Assembly: GCA_001873005.1 (NCBI GenBank)
Contig: MNYE01000001.1
Location: 1-10,394 of the forward strand
Direction: 5' to 3'
DNA from: Dehalococcoidia bacterium CG2_30_46_9
Lineage (GTDB): Bacteria > Chloroflexota > Dehalococcoidia > GIF9 > AB-539-J10
DNA: 10,394 nucleotides
Shown piece by piece: positions 1 through 6,353 of this stretch. The position numbers and the translations under genes are program-made. Positions within the stretch are counted from its first letter, which is position 1, and each line of letters starts with the position of its first letter. The notes under the pieces were generated by a model that made no database searches, was not told the origin of the DNA, and was given only the letters and a program-made list of their open reading frames with translations.

Positions 1-501
1 ATATGGAGTGATTGCTTATATGAGGGTGACAAATTCGACCTGATTACTTTAGCAACAAAGGATCTTGAAGGCTGTTATTGCTTTCCTGACCATCTACTTA
101 GAAAAACTATTTCCCAGCTAGCTAAGAACTATACAAATGTGGTAATAGACTCACCGGCAGGGTTGGAACATTTGAACCGGAACATAATTTCAGACATAGA
201 TGATCTATTTGTCATATTAGATCCCTCTGAAAAATCCCTAAAACACATCGAAAGGGTCAAGGAAATTACCAAGGCAGTAGAGATTCACTATAATCACCTT
301 TACCTCGTGGCAAATTATATGTTTGATCGAGAGTCAGAAGGGCATTTACCGGAGACAGGTGAAACTTATTTGGGAAAGATAGACTATGATGCCAACGTGG
401 AAGAGTATAACCTGAAAGGTAAATCATTGCTGGAGCTACCTGAGGATTCTCCTGCTTGTTTATCTATCAAAAAGATTTTAGCCAAGGCAAGATTGGTTTA
501 A
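1..501 (+). CDS. CooC-like nickel-insertion ATPase, 3' part (5' end outside window)
   Basis: The frame is open from the first base to the TAA at 499-501, giving about 166 residues of a gene that begins outside the window; the first possible internal start, GTG 139, is not the real one because homology continues upstream of it. The visible part aligns without gaps to the C-terminal two thirds of the next gene: by hand count about 86 of 117 residues from the DSPAGLEHLNR switch II motif onward are identical. It keeps a Cys-Tyr-Cys at nucleotides 73-81, the CxC that binds metal at the dimer interface in CooC. Family knowledge: CooC is a MinD/SIMIBI-type ATPase that delivers nickel to carbon monoxide dehydrogenase. 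The Walker A region (about 95 residues) is outside the window, so catalytic competence cannot be judged. Five bases separate it from the next copy. Confidence 0.8.
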   Translation: MWSDCLYEGDKFDLITLATKDLEGCYCFPDHLLRKTISQLAKNYTNVVIDSPAGLEHLNRNIISDIDDLFVILDPSEKSLKHIERVKEITKAVEIHYNHLYLVANYMFDRESEGHLPETGETYLGKIDYDANVEEYNLKGKSLLELPEDSPACLSIKKILAKARLV

Positions 502-506
502 GAATC

Positions 507-1280
507 GTGGGCAAGATAATTGTTTCTACCGGGAGAGGAGGAACAGGGAAGTCAACTTTCGTTGCCTTATTCACAAGATATGTTGATTCCCATTCTATTT
601 TGCTTATTGACCTTGACCCCGATGAAAGTCTAGCTGATATGCTCGGTGTTGATATGGGAAAAGAGGGGAAAAAGACTGTGTCAGACGCACTCTATGATAT
701 TATTGAAGAAAACAAGCGCTCTGGACAGACGGGTCATAAACCTCTTTCCGATTTACTGGGACACATGATCAAAGGTGGCGATTGTTTATACAAAGGTGGA
801 AAATTCGCTCTCATATCACTGGGGAAAAAGTTAACTGTGGGTTGTTATTGTGACGCCGACGACATAATCAAGAGTGTCATCCCTGAATTGGCTCAAGACT
901 ATGAGGAAGTAGTGGTGGATTCTCCTGCCGGGTTGGAACATTTAAACCGGAAAATAACGCCGGACATAGATGATTTATTTGTAATACTAGACCCTTCTGA
1001 GAAATCCACAAAGCATATAGAAAGGATTAAATACGTTGCTAAAGGGGTAAAGATTAGCTATAAACACTTTTATCTGGTAGGTAATTATAGGTTTAATGAA
1101 CAAACAGAAGAGTATTTACGAGATACGGGGGAGACCTACTTGGGGAAAATAGATTATGACCCTGCGGTGAGAGAATATAACCTAAAAGGGAAGTCTTTAT
1201 TGGAGTTACCAGAGAATTCGCCTGCTTCTTTGTCCGTGAAAAAAATACTAGAAAAGGCTGGTTATAAAACCAATGTGTAG
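507..1280 (+). CDS. cooC: CooC-like nickel-insertion ATPase (second tandem copy)
   Basis: This is a 257-residue cytoplasmic P-loop ATPase of the MinD/CooC group. Visible parts: beta strand plus Walker A GRGGTGKST at residues 9-17, a DLDPDE switch I/Walker A' at 35-40, Cys113-Tyr-Cys115, and a switch II DSPAGLEHLNR at 138-148. The CxC position is almost the same as Cys112/Cys114 reported for Carboxydothermus CooC1, which is the main argument for CooC over MinD or ParA. By family knowledge it would use ATP-driven dimerisation to load Ni into CODH (or CODH/ACS). I chose GTG 507 because it puts the first strand immediately before the P-loop and lies 5 bp after the previous stop; a TTG at 456 would overlap that gene by 46 bp. 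Oddity: the signature Lys usual in this class (KGG) is Arg10 here. No CODH gene is in the window, so the client is inferred. Confidence 0.82.
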   Translation: MGKIIVSTGRGGTGKSTFVALFTRYVDSHSILLIDLDPDESLADMLGVDMGKEGKKTVSDALYDIIEENKRSGQTGHKPLSDLLGHMIKGGDCLYKGGKFALISLGKKLTVGCYCDADDIIKSVIPELAQDYEEVVVDSPAGLEHLNRKITPDIDDLFVILDPSEKSTKHIERIKYVAKGVKISYKHFYLVGNYRFNEQTEEYLRDTGETYLGKIDYDPAVREYNLKGKSLLELPENSPASLSVKKILEKAGYKTNV

Positions 1281-1938
1281 TTCTCAAGAACAAGCTTACG
1301 AGCTTCCTTACAAACTTGCCTGTGAGAAATTGGCAAGCATGAACATAACGCAACAATGCCTCAATAGCGGTGCACAATACGTGGATCCTGACAAGGTGAT
1401 TGTCGAATATTTAAACCAATCGTATGTCATCACCATTCCCAGTATGGAAATTTCATTGAGGGATAGGCTCCGTCATTGCGAAGGGCAAAGCCCCGAAGCA
1501 ATCTCACATGGACAAGGAGGCGAGGAGGAAATTCCACTAAAAGATAAGATACTAATACTTCATTATCTGATTTCGGCAAAGGGTACCCCCACGAGTAATA
1601 AGTTAATCAGCTTTAGGCAACTGCCGGGAGGTGCTAGCTATTTCACGGCATTTTCCCAGAGAACCGTAACGCCTCTTTTGCGGCGCTTTGGCAAAGAACC
1701 TGAATTGCTAATAGGGGCTGCGGAAAAATTGGGAGGCTGTAAAGCAAATTATGGTGACGTAGCCGTAAGCATTAAAGCTTTCCCCAAAGTACCTATAACC
1801 ACAGTTTTATGGCGCGGTGATAGTGAGTTTGCTCCCAGAGGGAATATAATGTTTGACAGCACCATTTCTGATTACCTTTCTACTGAAGATATATCTGTGC
1901 TCTGTGAAGGGATCGTCGGGAAATTGATTAATTCTTAG
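1273..1938 (+). CDS. DUF3786 domain protein with an in-frame palindromic insertion
   Basis: The product is a 221-residue soluble protein of unknown function. I recognise the DUF3786 pattern: [10 protein letters not shown] followed by a short G-T-P segment, RQLPGG with an aromatic stretch, LGG, then a C-terminal [16 protein letters not shown] and a [14 protein letters not shown] block. Family knowledge: DUF3786 occurs in strict anaerobes, sometimes (from memory) behind an Fe-S domain like that of CODH/ACS; no such Cys cluster is seen here. ATG 1273 overlaps the cooC stop by 8 bp (ATGTGTAG), so translation is probably coupled; only a weak AAGG lies upstream. Residues about 61-84 ([15 protein letters not shown] region) do not look like the family; they come from a dispersed palindromic repeat. 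Position between cooC and folE suggests a role in metal or C1 enzyme maturation, which is inference. Confidence 0.75.
   Translation: MCSSQEQAYELPYKLACEKLASMNITQQCLNSGAQYVDPDKVIVEYLNQSYVITIPSMEISLRDRLRHCEGQSPEAISHGQGGEEEIPLKDKILILHYLISAKGTPTSNKLISFRQLPGGASYFTAFSQRTVTPLLRRFGKEPELLIGAAEKLGGCKANYGDVAVSIKAFPKVPITTVLWRGDSEFAPRGNIMFDSTISDYLSTEDISVLCEGIVGKLINS
1471..1505 (+). repeat. Short palindromic dispersed repeat inside a coding region
   Basis: The stretch starting CGTCATTGCGAAGGGC has ATTGC (1475-1479) pairing with GCAAT (1498-1502) and GGGC (1483-1486) pairing with GCCC (1490-1493) around an AAA loop. It resembles the dispersed element of many bacteria whose translation gives the familiar RHCEERSDEAIS string; here it reads [12 protein letters not shown]. 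It lies in frame in the DUF3786 gene, between two conserved blocks, so the host reading frame survived the insertion. Confidence 0.75.
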
Positions 1939-1958
1939 CAAAGGGAGGTTATAGAAAA

Positions 1959-2525
1959 ATGATTGATAAAGAGAAAATCAGGCTGGCAGCAATCTCTATT
2001 ATCGAAGCTATTGGTGAGAACCCCTCCCGAGAAAGTTTAAGAGATACCCCGCAGAGGATTGCTGAAATGTACGCTGAGCTTTTCTCCGGCATCGATATTG
2101 ACCCTAAAAATGAGCTGATGATTGGCTTTGAGGAAGGACATCATGAAATGATAGTTTTACGCGATATTCCTTTTTACTCCATGTGTGAGCATCACCTCTT
2201 GCCTTTCTATGGCGTAGCTCATGTGGGATATATCCCGAGTGAGGATGGGAGGGTTGTCGGGGTAAGCAAGTTAGCCAGAGTGGTAGAGATTTGCGCAAGA
2301 CGCCCCCAGCTTCAGGAAAGGATGACGAGACAGATTGCTGATGCCATTTTTGAAGCCTTACATCCTGATGGCGTGGCAGTGGTTGTTCGTGCTGAGCACT
2401 TGTGCATGACCATGAGGGGAATTAAAAAACCTGGAGCCAATGTGGTGACCTCGGCAGTAAGAGGAACTTTCCGCAGTAAGATAGCTACCCGCTCCGAGTT
2501 TCTATCCTTGATTAGCGGGAGCTAG
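1959..2525 (+). CDS. folE: GTP cyclohydrolase I (type IA)
   Basis: The 188-residue enzyme converts GTP to 7,8-dihydroneopterin triphosphate and formate, the first step of folate synthesis. The zinc and catalytic motif [10 protein letters not shown] is at residues 74-83: Cys76 and His79 as zinc ligands with His78 as the catalytic histidine, and the third ligand Cys149 in [21 protein letters not shown] and RPQLQERMT (about 97-123) are also classic. The length is that of a complete core enzyme with a short N terminus. ATG 1959 is preceded by a very good AAGGGAGG (1941-1948) ten bases upstream. It is last in the cooC-cooC-DUF3786 series, 20 bp after the DUF3786 stop. Folate would supply the C1 carrier for the methyl branch of the Wood-Ljungdahl pathway if the cell has it (inference). 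The stop lies against a large inverted repeat. Confidence 0.96.
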   Translation: MIDKEKIRLAAISIIEAIGENPSRESLRDTPQRIAEMYAELFSGIDIDPKNELMIGFEEGHHEMIVLRDIPFYSMCEHHLLPFYGVAHVGYIPSEDGRVVGVSKLARVVEICARRPQLQERMTRQIADAIFEALHPDGVAVVVRAEHLCMTMRGIKKPGANVVTSAVRGTFRSKIATRSEFLSLISGS

Positions 2526-2616
2526 CGTCCCTTGACAAATAAGGGGGGTTGATGGGAGGGCCTCCTATCTTGTGGGGAGGCCCTCATCCACTCCACCCCT
2601 TATCTGGCGAGGGACG
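2526..2616. terminator. Long inverted repeat, probable bidirectional terminator
   Basis: A perfect 10-bp stem GAGGGCCTCC (2556-2565) / GGAGGCCCTC (2576-2585) closes a 10-nt loop. It is extended by ATAAGGGG (2539-2546) with CCCCTTAT (2596-2603) and CGTCCCT (2526-2532) with AGGGACG (2610-2616), so the whole interval folds on itself with about 40-nt arms. It begins directly after the folE stop and its right arm contains the last codons and the stop of the convergent phosphatase gene. There is no clear U-run, so termination is inferred from place and stability. Confidence 0.7.
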
Positions 2617-3256
2617 TGTGGCAGGTATCATTGAGTAGCTTCAGGACGAAGATATTATCTCTTAATTCCACAACACTAATTGCTGCGGTATCCTGCTCAA
2701 TTTGCCAGAAGTGGGAATTATCCAGACCCAAGAAATAGCAGAGCAAAACCTTGCAAACCACTTTATGGGATACAAGGACAACGGTTTCACCAGCGTGCTT
2801 AGCTAAAAGATGGTTTATAGCTGCGACAGCTCTCATTCTTACTTGAGCCAGACTTTCCCCTTTGGGAAAAGTAACCAAATGAGGGCTTTGTTGCCAGAGC
2901 TGGTAAAGCTGATTATCTTGAGCTTTGGATTGTTCTAGTGAAAGACCTTGCCAGATTCCGTAGTCAATATCAATAAGACCAGGCAAAGGTCTAACCTCAA
3001 GACCAAAAGGTGAAGCCAGGATTTGAGCGGTAACGAGTGCTCTTTTCAAAGGACTGGAGTATATTGCATCTATCTTCCAGTGAGATAGGCTAGCAGCAGT
3101 TGCTTTAGCTTGCCTTAAACCAAGTTCATTTAGGTCTATCTCAGCTCGTCCGCGAAATCTTTCTCTCTCCCCTTCATTCCATTCAGTTCGCCCATGCCTG
3201 ATGATGGCAATACGAATTGAATCCCTGGACAAATTCACGGAAAACGAACCCTTCAT
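2600..3256 (-). CDS. Histidine phosphatase (phosphoglycerate mutase/CobC-like)
   Basis: A 218-residue cytoplasmic protein of histidine phosphatase clade 1. The catalytic RHGRTEWN motif is at residues 20-27 (phospho-accepting His21), with RG and ELG-Q-A at about 35-50, SSPLKRALVTA at 67-77, the LIDIDYGIWQG block at 94-104, and the second histidine in LVSHKVVCKVLL (His164). These show a working phosphatase fold, but substrate cannot be read: members act as alpha-ribazole phosphatase (CobC, cobalamin synthesis), broad phosphatase, or cofactor-dependent mutase. The nearby B12-dependent mutase makes CobC tempting, with no further support. The ATG at 3256 has no good Shine-Dalgarno; GTG (residue 7) is another possible start. 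It follows yqeY by 116 bp on the same strand and its 3' end lies within the terminator-like inverted repeat. Confidence 0.9.
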   Translation of the reverse strand: MKGSFSVNLSRDSIRIAIIRHGRTEWNEGERERFRGRAEIDLNELGLRQAKATAASLSHWKIDAIYSSPLKRALVTAQILASPFGLEVRPLPGLIDIDYGIWQGLSLEQSKAQDNQLYQLWQQSPHLVTFPKGESLAQVRMRAVAAINHLLAKHAGETVVLVSHKVVCKVLLCYFLGLDNSHFWQIEQDTAAISVVELRDNIFVLKLLNDTCHTSLAR

Positions 3257-3262
3257 GCCAGA

Positions 3263-3299
3263 AAGGTCATTTACTCATCTTCCCCTGGCCCATGACCTT
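3263..3299 (-). promoter_or_regulatory. Inverted repeat and tiny ORF in the phosphatase leader
   Basis: AAGGTCAT (3263-3270) and ATGACCTT (3292-3299) are perfect 8-bp complements with 21 bases between them, just upstream of the phosphatase ATG at 3256. On the minus strand an eight-codon ORF (MGQGKMSK, 3267-3293) lies between the arms. An operator, a leader hairpin or chance are all possible. A weak TTGTTC / TATTTT pair with 18-bp spacing lies further upstream. The rest of the 116-bp gap shows nothing clear. Confidence 0.3.
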
Positions 3300-3372
3300 C
3301 AAAATAGACAGAAGTCAGATCGTAGAACAATAACCTGAAAATTGGCATATTGCTGAAAAGTGACTGAAAACC

Positions 3373-3822
3373 TTAGATAGTAGCCAGCAATTGCGAAACA
3401 ATATCGCTGGCTTCTCTTCCGTCAGCCTTCCCTTTAAGCTGAGGCATAAGCTGAGACATAACTTTACCTTTGTCATTTGGACTTTTGGCTCCAACTATCT
3501 CAATTGCCTGATGTGCTGCAGCTACAATCTCATCGTGGCTCATCTGCTTTGGCAGAAATTCCATAAGAATTTTTAGCTCTGCCTCTTCCTGAGATACAAG
3601 GTCGCTACGGTTCCCTTGTTTAAATGCCTCGATGCTTTCTCGGTGGCGCCTTATCTGCTTATTAATGATTTCGGCCACCTTAGTGTCGTCAACAGGCTTG
3701 TGTTCAGCGATTTCGATATTCTTTATATCAGCGAGCAGCAAACGTAATATTGCAACATAAGTTTTTTCCTGACGCTTAGTTGCTGCCCAAAGGTTTTCCT
3801 GTATTTTGTCTTTCAGCGCCAC
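3373..3822 (-). CDS. yqeY: GatB/YqeY domain protein
   Basis: A 149-residue soluble protein covering the whole YqeY domain. Diagnostic parts: MALKDKIQENLWAATK at the start, LRLLLADIKNIEI at about 26-38, RRHRESIEAFKQGNRSDLV at 58-76, then EEAELKILMEFLPKQMS and the C-terminal GKVMSQLMPQLKGKADGR segment. The fold is shared with the tail domain of the GatB subunit of tRNA amidotransferase, which contacts tRNA; the free-standing protein has no settled role. Start is GTG 3822, only 4 bp after the rpsU stop, with no strong ribosome site of its own, so translation is probably coupled to rpsU. The rpsU-yqeY pairing is widely conserved. An imperfect hairpin lies at its 3' end (about 3383-3413) but without a U-run. 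Confidence 0.93.
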   Translation of the reverse strand: MALKDKIQENLWAATKRQEKTYVAILRLLLADIKNIEIAEHKPVDDTKVAEIINKQIRRHRESIEAFKQGNRSDLVSQEEAELKILMEFLPKQMSHDEIVAAAHQAIEIVGAKSPNDKGKVMSQLMPQLKGKADGREASDIVSQLLATI

Positions 3823-3826
3823 TAGA

Positions 3827-4003
3827 TTATCTAAAACTCTTGCACCTTTTCAGCGACTCTTTTCTCTTCCTCTCGGCGCTAGGCTTTTCGTAGAATTTAC
3901 GTCGGCGCACCTCGGCTAAGATACGGTCTTGCTGCACCTGTTTATTAAACCTACGTAGCAGGTTTTCAAAGCTCTCACCGGGACCAATCTTTACATCAGC
4001 CAT
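3827..4003 (-). CDS. rpsU: 30S ribosomal protein S21
   Basis: A 58-residue, very basic protein with the S21 pattern: MADVKIGPGESFENLLRRF at the start, then a long helix with ILAEVRRRKFYEKPS (about 28-42) and a Lys/Arg-rich tail. S21 sits on the small subunit platform near the anti-Shine-Dalgarno and helps initiation. I chose ATG 4003 over an in-frame TTG at 4018: it matches the family N terminus, and the promoter just upstream places the likely transcript start near 4013, downstream of that TTG. No Shine-Dalgarno precedes the ATG. It is the first gene of the unit with yqeY. Confidence 0.94.
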   Translation of the reverse strand: MADVKIGPGESFENLLRRFNKQVQQDRILAEVRRRKFYEKPSAERKRKESLKRCKSFR

Positions 4004-4019
4004 ATCTAAAAGCGCCAAT

Positions 4020-4048
4020 ATTTTAGTCTTGCAGGTAAACTATGTCAA
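4020..4048 (-). promoter_or_regulatory. Sigma70-type promoter for rpsU-yqeY
   Basis: On the minus strand TTGACA (4048-4043) is followed after exactly 17 bases by TAAAAT (4025-4020): a perfect -35 and a near-perfect -10. The expected start is around G4013, only about 10 nt before the rpsU ATG, so the mRNA would have a very short leader without a Shine-Dalgarno. Confidence 0.8.
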
Positions 4049-4096
4049 GCATCCCTAGGCTTTCTTAGAGTTATTCGGGCCACTATTTTTCTCAAC

Positions 4097-4528
4097 TCAA
4101 TAGCGAGGTGTTATGTTTTTTCTTGTCCAGGCTACTATACTCTTAAGGGGTGTACCTGGCAAGAATACTTCATTGATCCCCATTTCTTTAAGTTTGGGAA
4201 TATCATCTTCGGGAATGATGCCGCCTACAATCACGGGGATTTCCGTTTTGCGTTCTTTTAGTAAATCAAGCACTCGTTTAAACAATGTCATGTGAGCTCC
4301 AGAGAGACAGCTTAGCCCAATCAAGTCAACGTCCTCCTGTAAAGCAGCGCTGACAATCTGCTCTGGCGTCTGATGTAAGCCGGTATATACCACTTCAAAT
4401 CCAGCATCCCGATAAGCCCGAGCTACAACCTTTGCTCCTCGGTCATGTCCATCGAGCCCGGGCTTAGCAATCAAGATCCTTAGCTTTCTTTCTGAACTAT
4501 TCGCTTTCTCAATAGAATCCTGGGTCAT
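4097..4528 (-). CDS. Acyl-CoA mutase small subunit, cobalamin-binding (MCM/ICM C-terminal type)
   Basis: A 143-residue B12-binding domain protein. The base-off/His-on motif DGHDRG lies at about residues 26-31, after [18 protein letters not shown] and [11 protein letters not shown] complete the Rossmann-like cobalamin fold. Together with the large subunit encoded just upstream it should form an adenosylcobalamin-dependent mutase that rearranges the carbon skeleton of an acyl-CoA. The ATG at 4528 is chosen because GGAG stands 6 bases before it and it starts a normal-length subunit; a GTG at 4561 would lengthen the overlap. The gene overlaps the end of the large subunit gene by 20 bp, so the subunits are probably made in coupled fashion. 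Substrate follows the large subunit: isobutyryl-CoA type is more likely than methylmalonyl-CoA. Confidence 0.93.
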   Translation of the reverse strand: MTQDSIEKANSSERKLRILIAKPGLDGHDRGAKVVARAYRDAGFEVVYTGLHQTPEQIVSAALQEDVDLIGLSCLSGAHMTLFKRVLDLLKERKTEIPVIVGGIIPEDDIPKLKEMGINEVFLPGTPLKSIVAWTRKNITPRY

Positions 4529-6188
4529 GATATTCTCCAAAGACTTCCCTCCATACATCACAGATTTCCTGCTCGGTGGCGTTTTCCTTCACTGCTTCTA
4601 TCACATAAGGCATCAAATTTTTATCGGTCTTGGAGGCAGTGCGGAGATCGTTCAGAGTTTGGACTACTTTGCGATTATCTCTTACTCTCTTTACTTCTTT
4701 CAACCTGGTGATTTGCTTCCGTTCAACTTCTTCATCTATCTTTAATAATTGGGGAGGATTTTCTTCTTTGACAACATACTTATTCACACCAACGACAATT
4801 TTCTCACTCTCATCTATCTGTTTCTGGTAATGATAGGCAGCATTGGCGATCTCTTTTTGCGGAAAGCCCTGCTCAATAGCGGCAAGCATACCACCCATAT
4901 CATCTATTTTCCGGATATACTTCCAGGCTTCTTCCTCTATCTGGTTAGTTAGAGACTCCACGAAATAAGAGCCAGCCAGGGGATCAATAGTATTAGCTAC
5001 TCCAGTTTCCTCAGCAAGAATTTGCTGGGTGCGTAAGGCAATAGTGGCAGCAAATTCACTGGGCAAAGCCAATACTTCGTCTAGAGAATTGGTATGGAGA
5101 GACTGCGTTCCTCCCAAGACTGCGGCCAATGCCTCAGTAGTAGTTCTAATTACATTGTTAAAAGGCTGTTGGGCAGTGAGCGAACAGCCGGCAGTTTGAG
5201 TATGAAACCTCATCCACCAAGAACGAGGGTCTTTAGCCTTAAATCTGTCTCTCATAATCTTAGCCCACATTCTTCGCGCTGCTCTGAACTTGGCAATTTC
5301 CTCAAAGAAATCGAGATGAGAATTAAAGAAAAAAGAAAGGCGGGGTGTGAAAGAATCAACATCCAGTTTCTTTCTCTCAATAACATCCTGAACATAAGCT
5401 ATTCCATCAGCCAGGGTAAAAGCCAATTCCTGGACAGCAGTAGAACCTGCCTCCCGAATATGGTAGCCACTGATGCTTATAGTATTCCATCTGGGAACAT
5501 ATTTGGTGCCAAATTCAACAGTATCACTCGTTATTCTAATTGAGGGCTCGGGTGGCAGCATTAATGTTTTCTGGGCGATAAACTCCTTCAGCATATCGTT
5601 TTGGATTGTCCCCCCAATCTTATCCCAGTTCACCCCTGATTTCTCCGCCACGACTAAATACATTGCCCAAAGTATGGGGGCAGGAGGGTTAATCGTCATG
5701 GAGGTAGTAACGGAACCAAGAGGAATTTTGTCAGTCAGAATCTCAAAGTCGCGCAATGTGTCTATTGCCACTCCACACTTTCCAATCTCACCTATAGCCC
5801 GGGACGAATCAGAATCGTATCCCATCAAAGTAGGGAAATCGAAGGCAGTGCTAAGCCCTGTCTCCCCCTCTTTCAGTAATAGATGCCACCTCTTATTGGT
5901 ATCTTCAGCGGTGCCCATTCCCGAGAACATACGAAAAGTCCATTCCCTCCCCCGATACATAGTAGGTTGACAGCCTCGAGTGAAGGGGAAAAGACCAGGG
6001 TAGCCAATATCACGCTCAAAATTTAAGTCTTTAATATCTTCTGGAGTATAAATCCTCTTTATTTCTAGGTCGGAAACGGTGGAGAACCTTTTCTTCCTTT
6101 CTGGCTTCTCCTTGCTGACTTCCTCTACTTCCTTCTCCCATTCCTTCCCGCCTTGGCGCACCTGTTTCAAGGTTTTCTCTGTAAACAT
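4509..6188 (-). CDS. B12-dependent acyl-CoA mutase large subunit, isobutyryl-CoA-mutase-like active site
   Basis: A 559-residue protein with the TIM-barrel substrate domain of the methylmalonyl-CoA mutase family. A charged N-terminal stretch (1-45) is followed by [13 protein letters not shown] (86-98), [17 protein letters not shown] (111-127), GTIQND (193-198), [11 protein letters not shown] (238-248; His243 matches catalytic His244 of the Propionibacterium enzyme), and [10 protein letters not shown] plus [11 protein letters not shown] further on. No cobalamin domain is fused; it is the next gene. Two substrate-setting positions are telling: where true methylmalonyl-CoA mutase has Tyr89 and Arg207, this protein has Phe88 and Gln206, as in isobutyryl-CoA mutase. 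It therefore probably interconverts isobutyryl-CoA and n-butyryl-CoA or a similar acyl-CoA without a free carboxylate (inference). ATG 6188 has GGGGG five bases upstream, and a good promoter lies at 6236-6264. Databases would often label it methylmalonyl-CoA mutase. Confidence 0.93.
   Translation of the reverse strand: MFTEKTLKQVRQGGKEWEKEVEEVSKEKPERKKRFSTVSDLEIKRIYTPEDIKDLNFERDIGYPGLFPFTRGCQPTMYRGREWTFRMFSGMGTAEDTNKRWHLLLKEGETGLSTAFDFPTLMGYDSDSSRAIGEIGKCGVAIDTLRDFEILTDKIPLGSVTTSMTINPPAPILWAMYLVVAEKSGVNWDKIGGTIQNDMLKEFIAQKTLMLPPEPSIRITSDTVEFGTKYVPRWNTISISGYHIREAGSTAVQELAFTLADGIAYVQDVIERKKLDVDSFTPRLSFFFNSHLDFFEEIAKFRAARRMWAKIMRDRFKAKDPRSWWMRFHTQTAGCSLTAQQPFNNVIRTTTEALAAVLGGTQSLHTNSLDEVLALPSEFAATIALRTQQILAEETGVANTIDPLAGSYFVESLTNQIEEEAWKYIRKIDDMGGMLAAIEQGFPQKEIANAAYHYQKQIDESEKIVVGVNKYVVKEENPPQLLKIDEEVERKQITRLKEVKRVRDNRKVVQTLNDLRTASKTDKNLMPYVIEAVKENATEQEICDVWREVFGEYHDPGFY
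4535..4538 (-). promoter_or_regulatory. Ribosome binding site that fixes the small-subunit start
   Basis: GGAG reads on the minus strand at 4538-4535, six bases before ATG 4528 and inside the large subunit reading frame. It decides for ATG 4528 over the upstream GTG at 4561. Confidence 0.7.
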
Positions 6189-6235
6189 AGCTACCCCCAG
6201 AATTTTAATTGCATAGCTTTAAAGAAATTGACAAA

Positions 6236-6264
6236 AGTATACCTGCCATCGGGAGTTGGGTCAA
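6236..6264 (-). promoter_or_regulatory. Sigma70-type promoter for the acyl-CoA mutase operon
   Basis: Minus strand TTGACC (6264-6259), 17-base spacer, TATACT (6241-6236). The predicted leader is about 40 nt and ends with a G-rich ribosome site (6194-6198). It is too short to hold a cobalamin riboswitch. The intergenic region 6189-6353 also must hold the promoter of the divergent + strand gene, but I could not pick a convincing one. Confidence 0.75.
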
Positions 6265-6353
6265 ACGCTGTAATGACAGGCGACAAAATCCATAATAGAA
6301 TAATGGTAAGTGTTCAATTATTTGCCTTTAGGTAGTTAACGGAAGAATTTGCC

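Noticed and set aside
5094..5970. Open frames on the + strand opposite the mutase large subunit
   Set aside because: They are antisense to a clearly conserved coding sequence and show no recognisable protein pattern.
6189..6235. Cobalamin riboswitch in front of the mutase operon
   Set aside because: The predicted leader is about 40 nt and has no B12-box; a riboswitch would need about 200 nt.
6227..6256. TTGACA on the + strand as promoter of the cca gene
   Set aside because: No acceptable -10 stands 16-18 bases downstream (GGGAGT there), and the stretch is better explained as the mutase promoter on the other strand.
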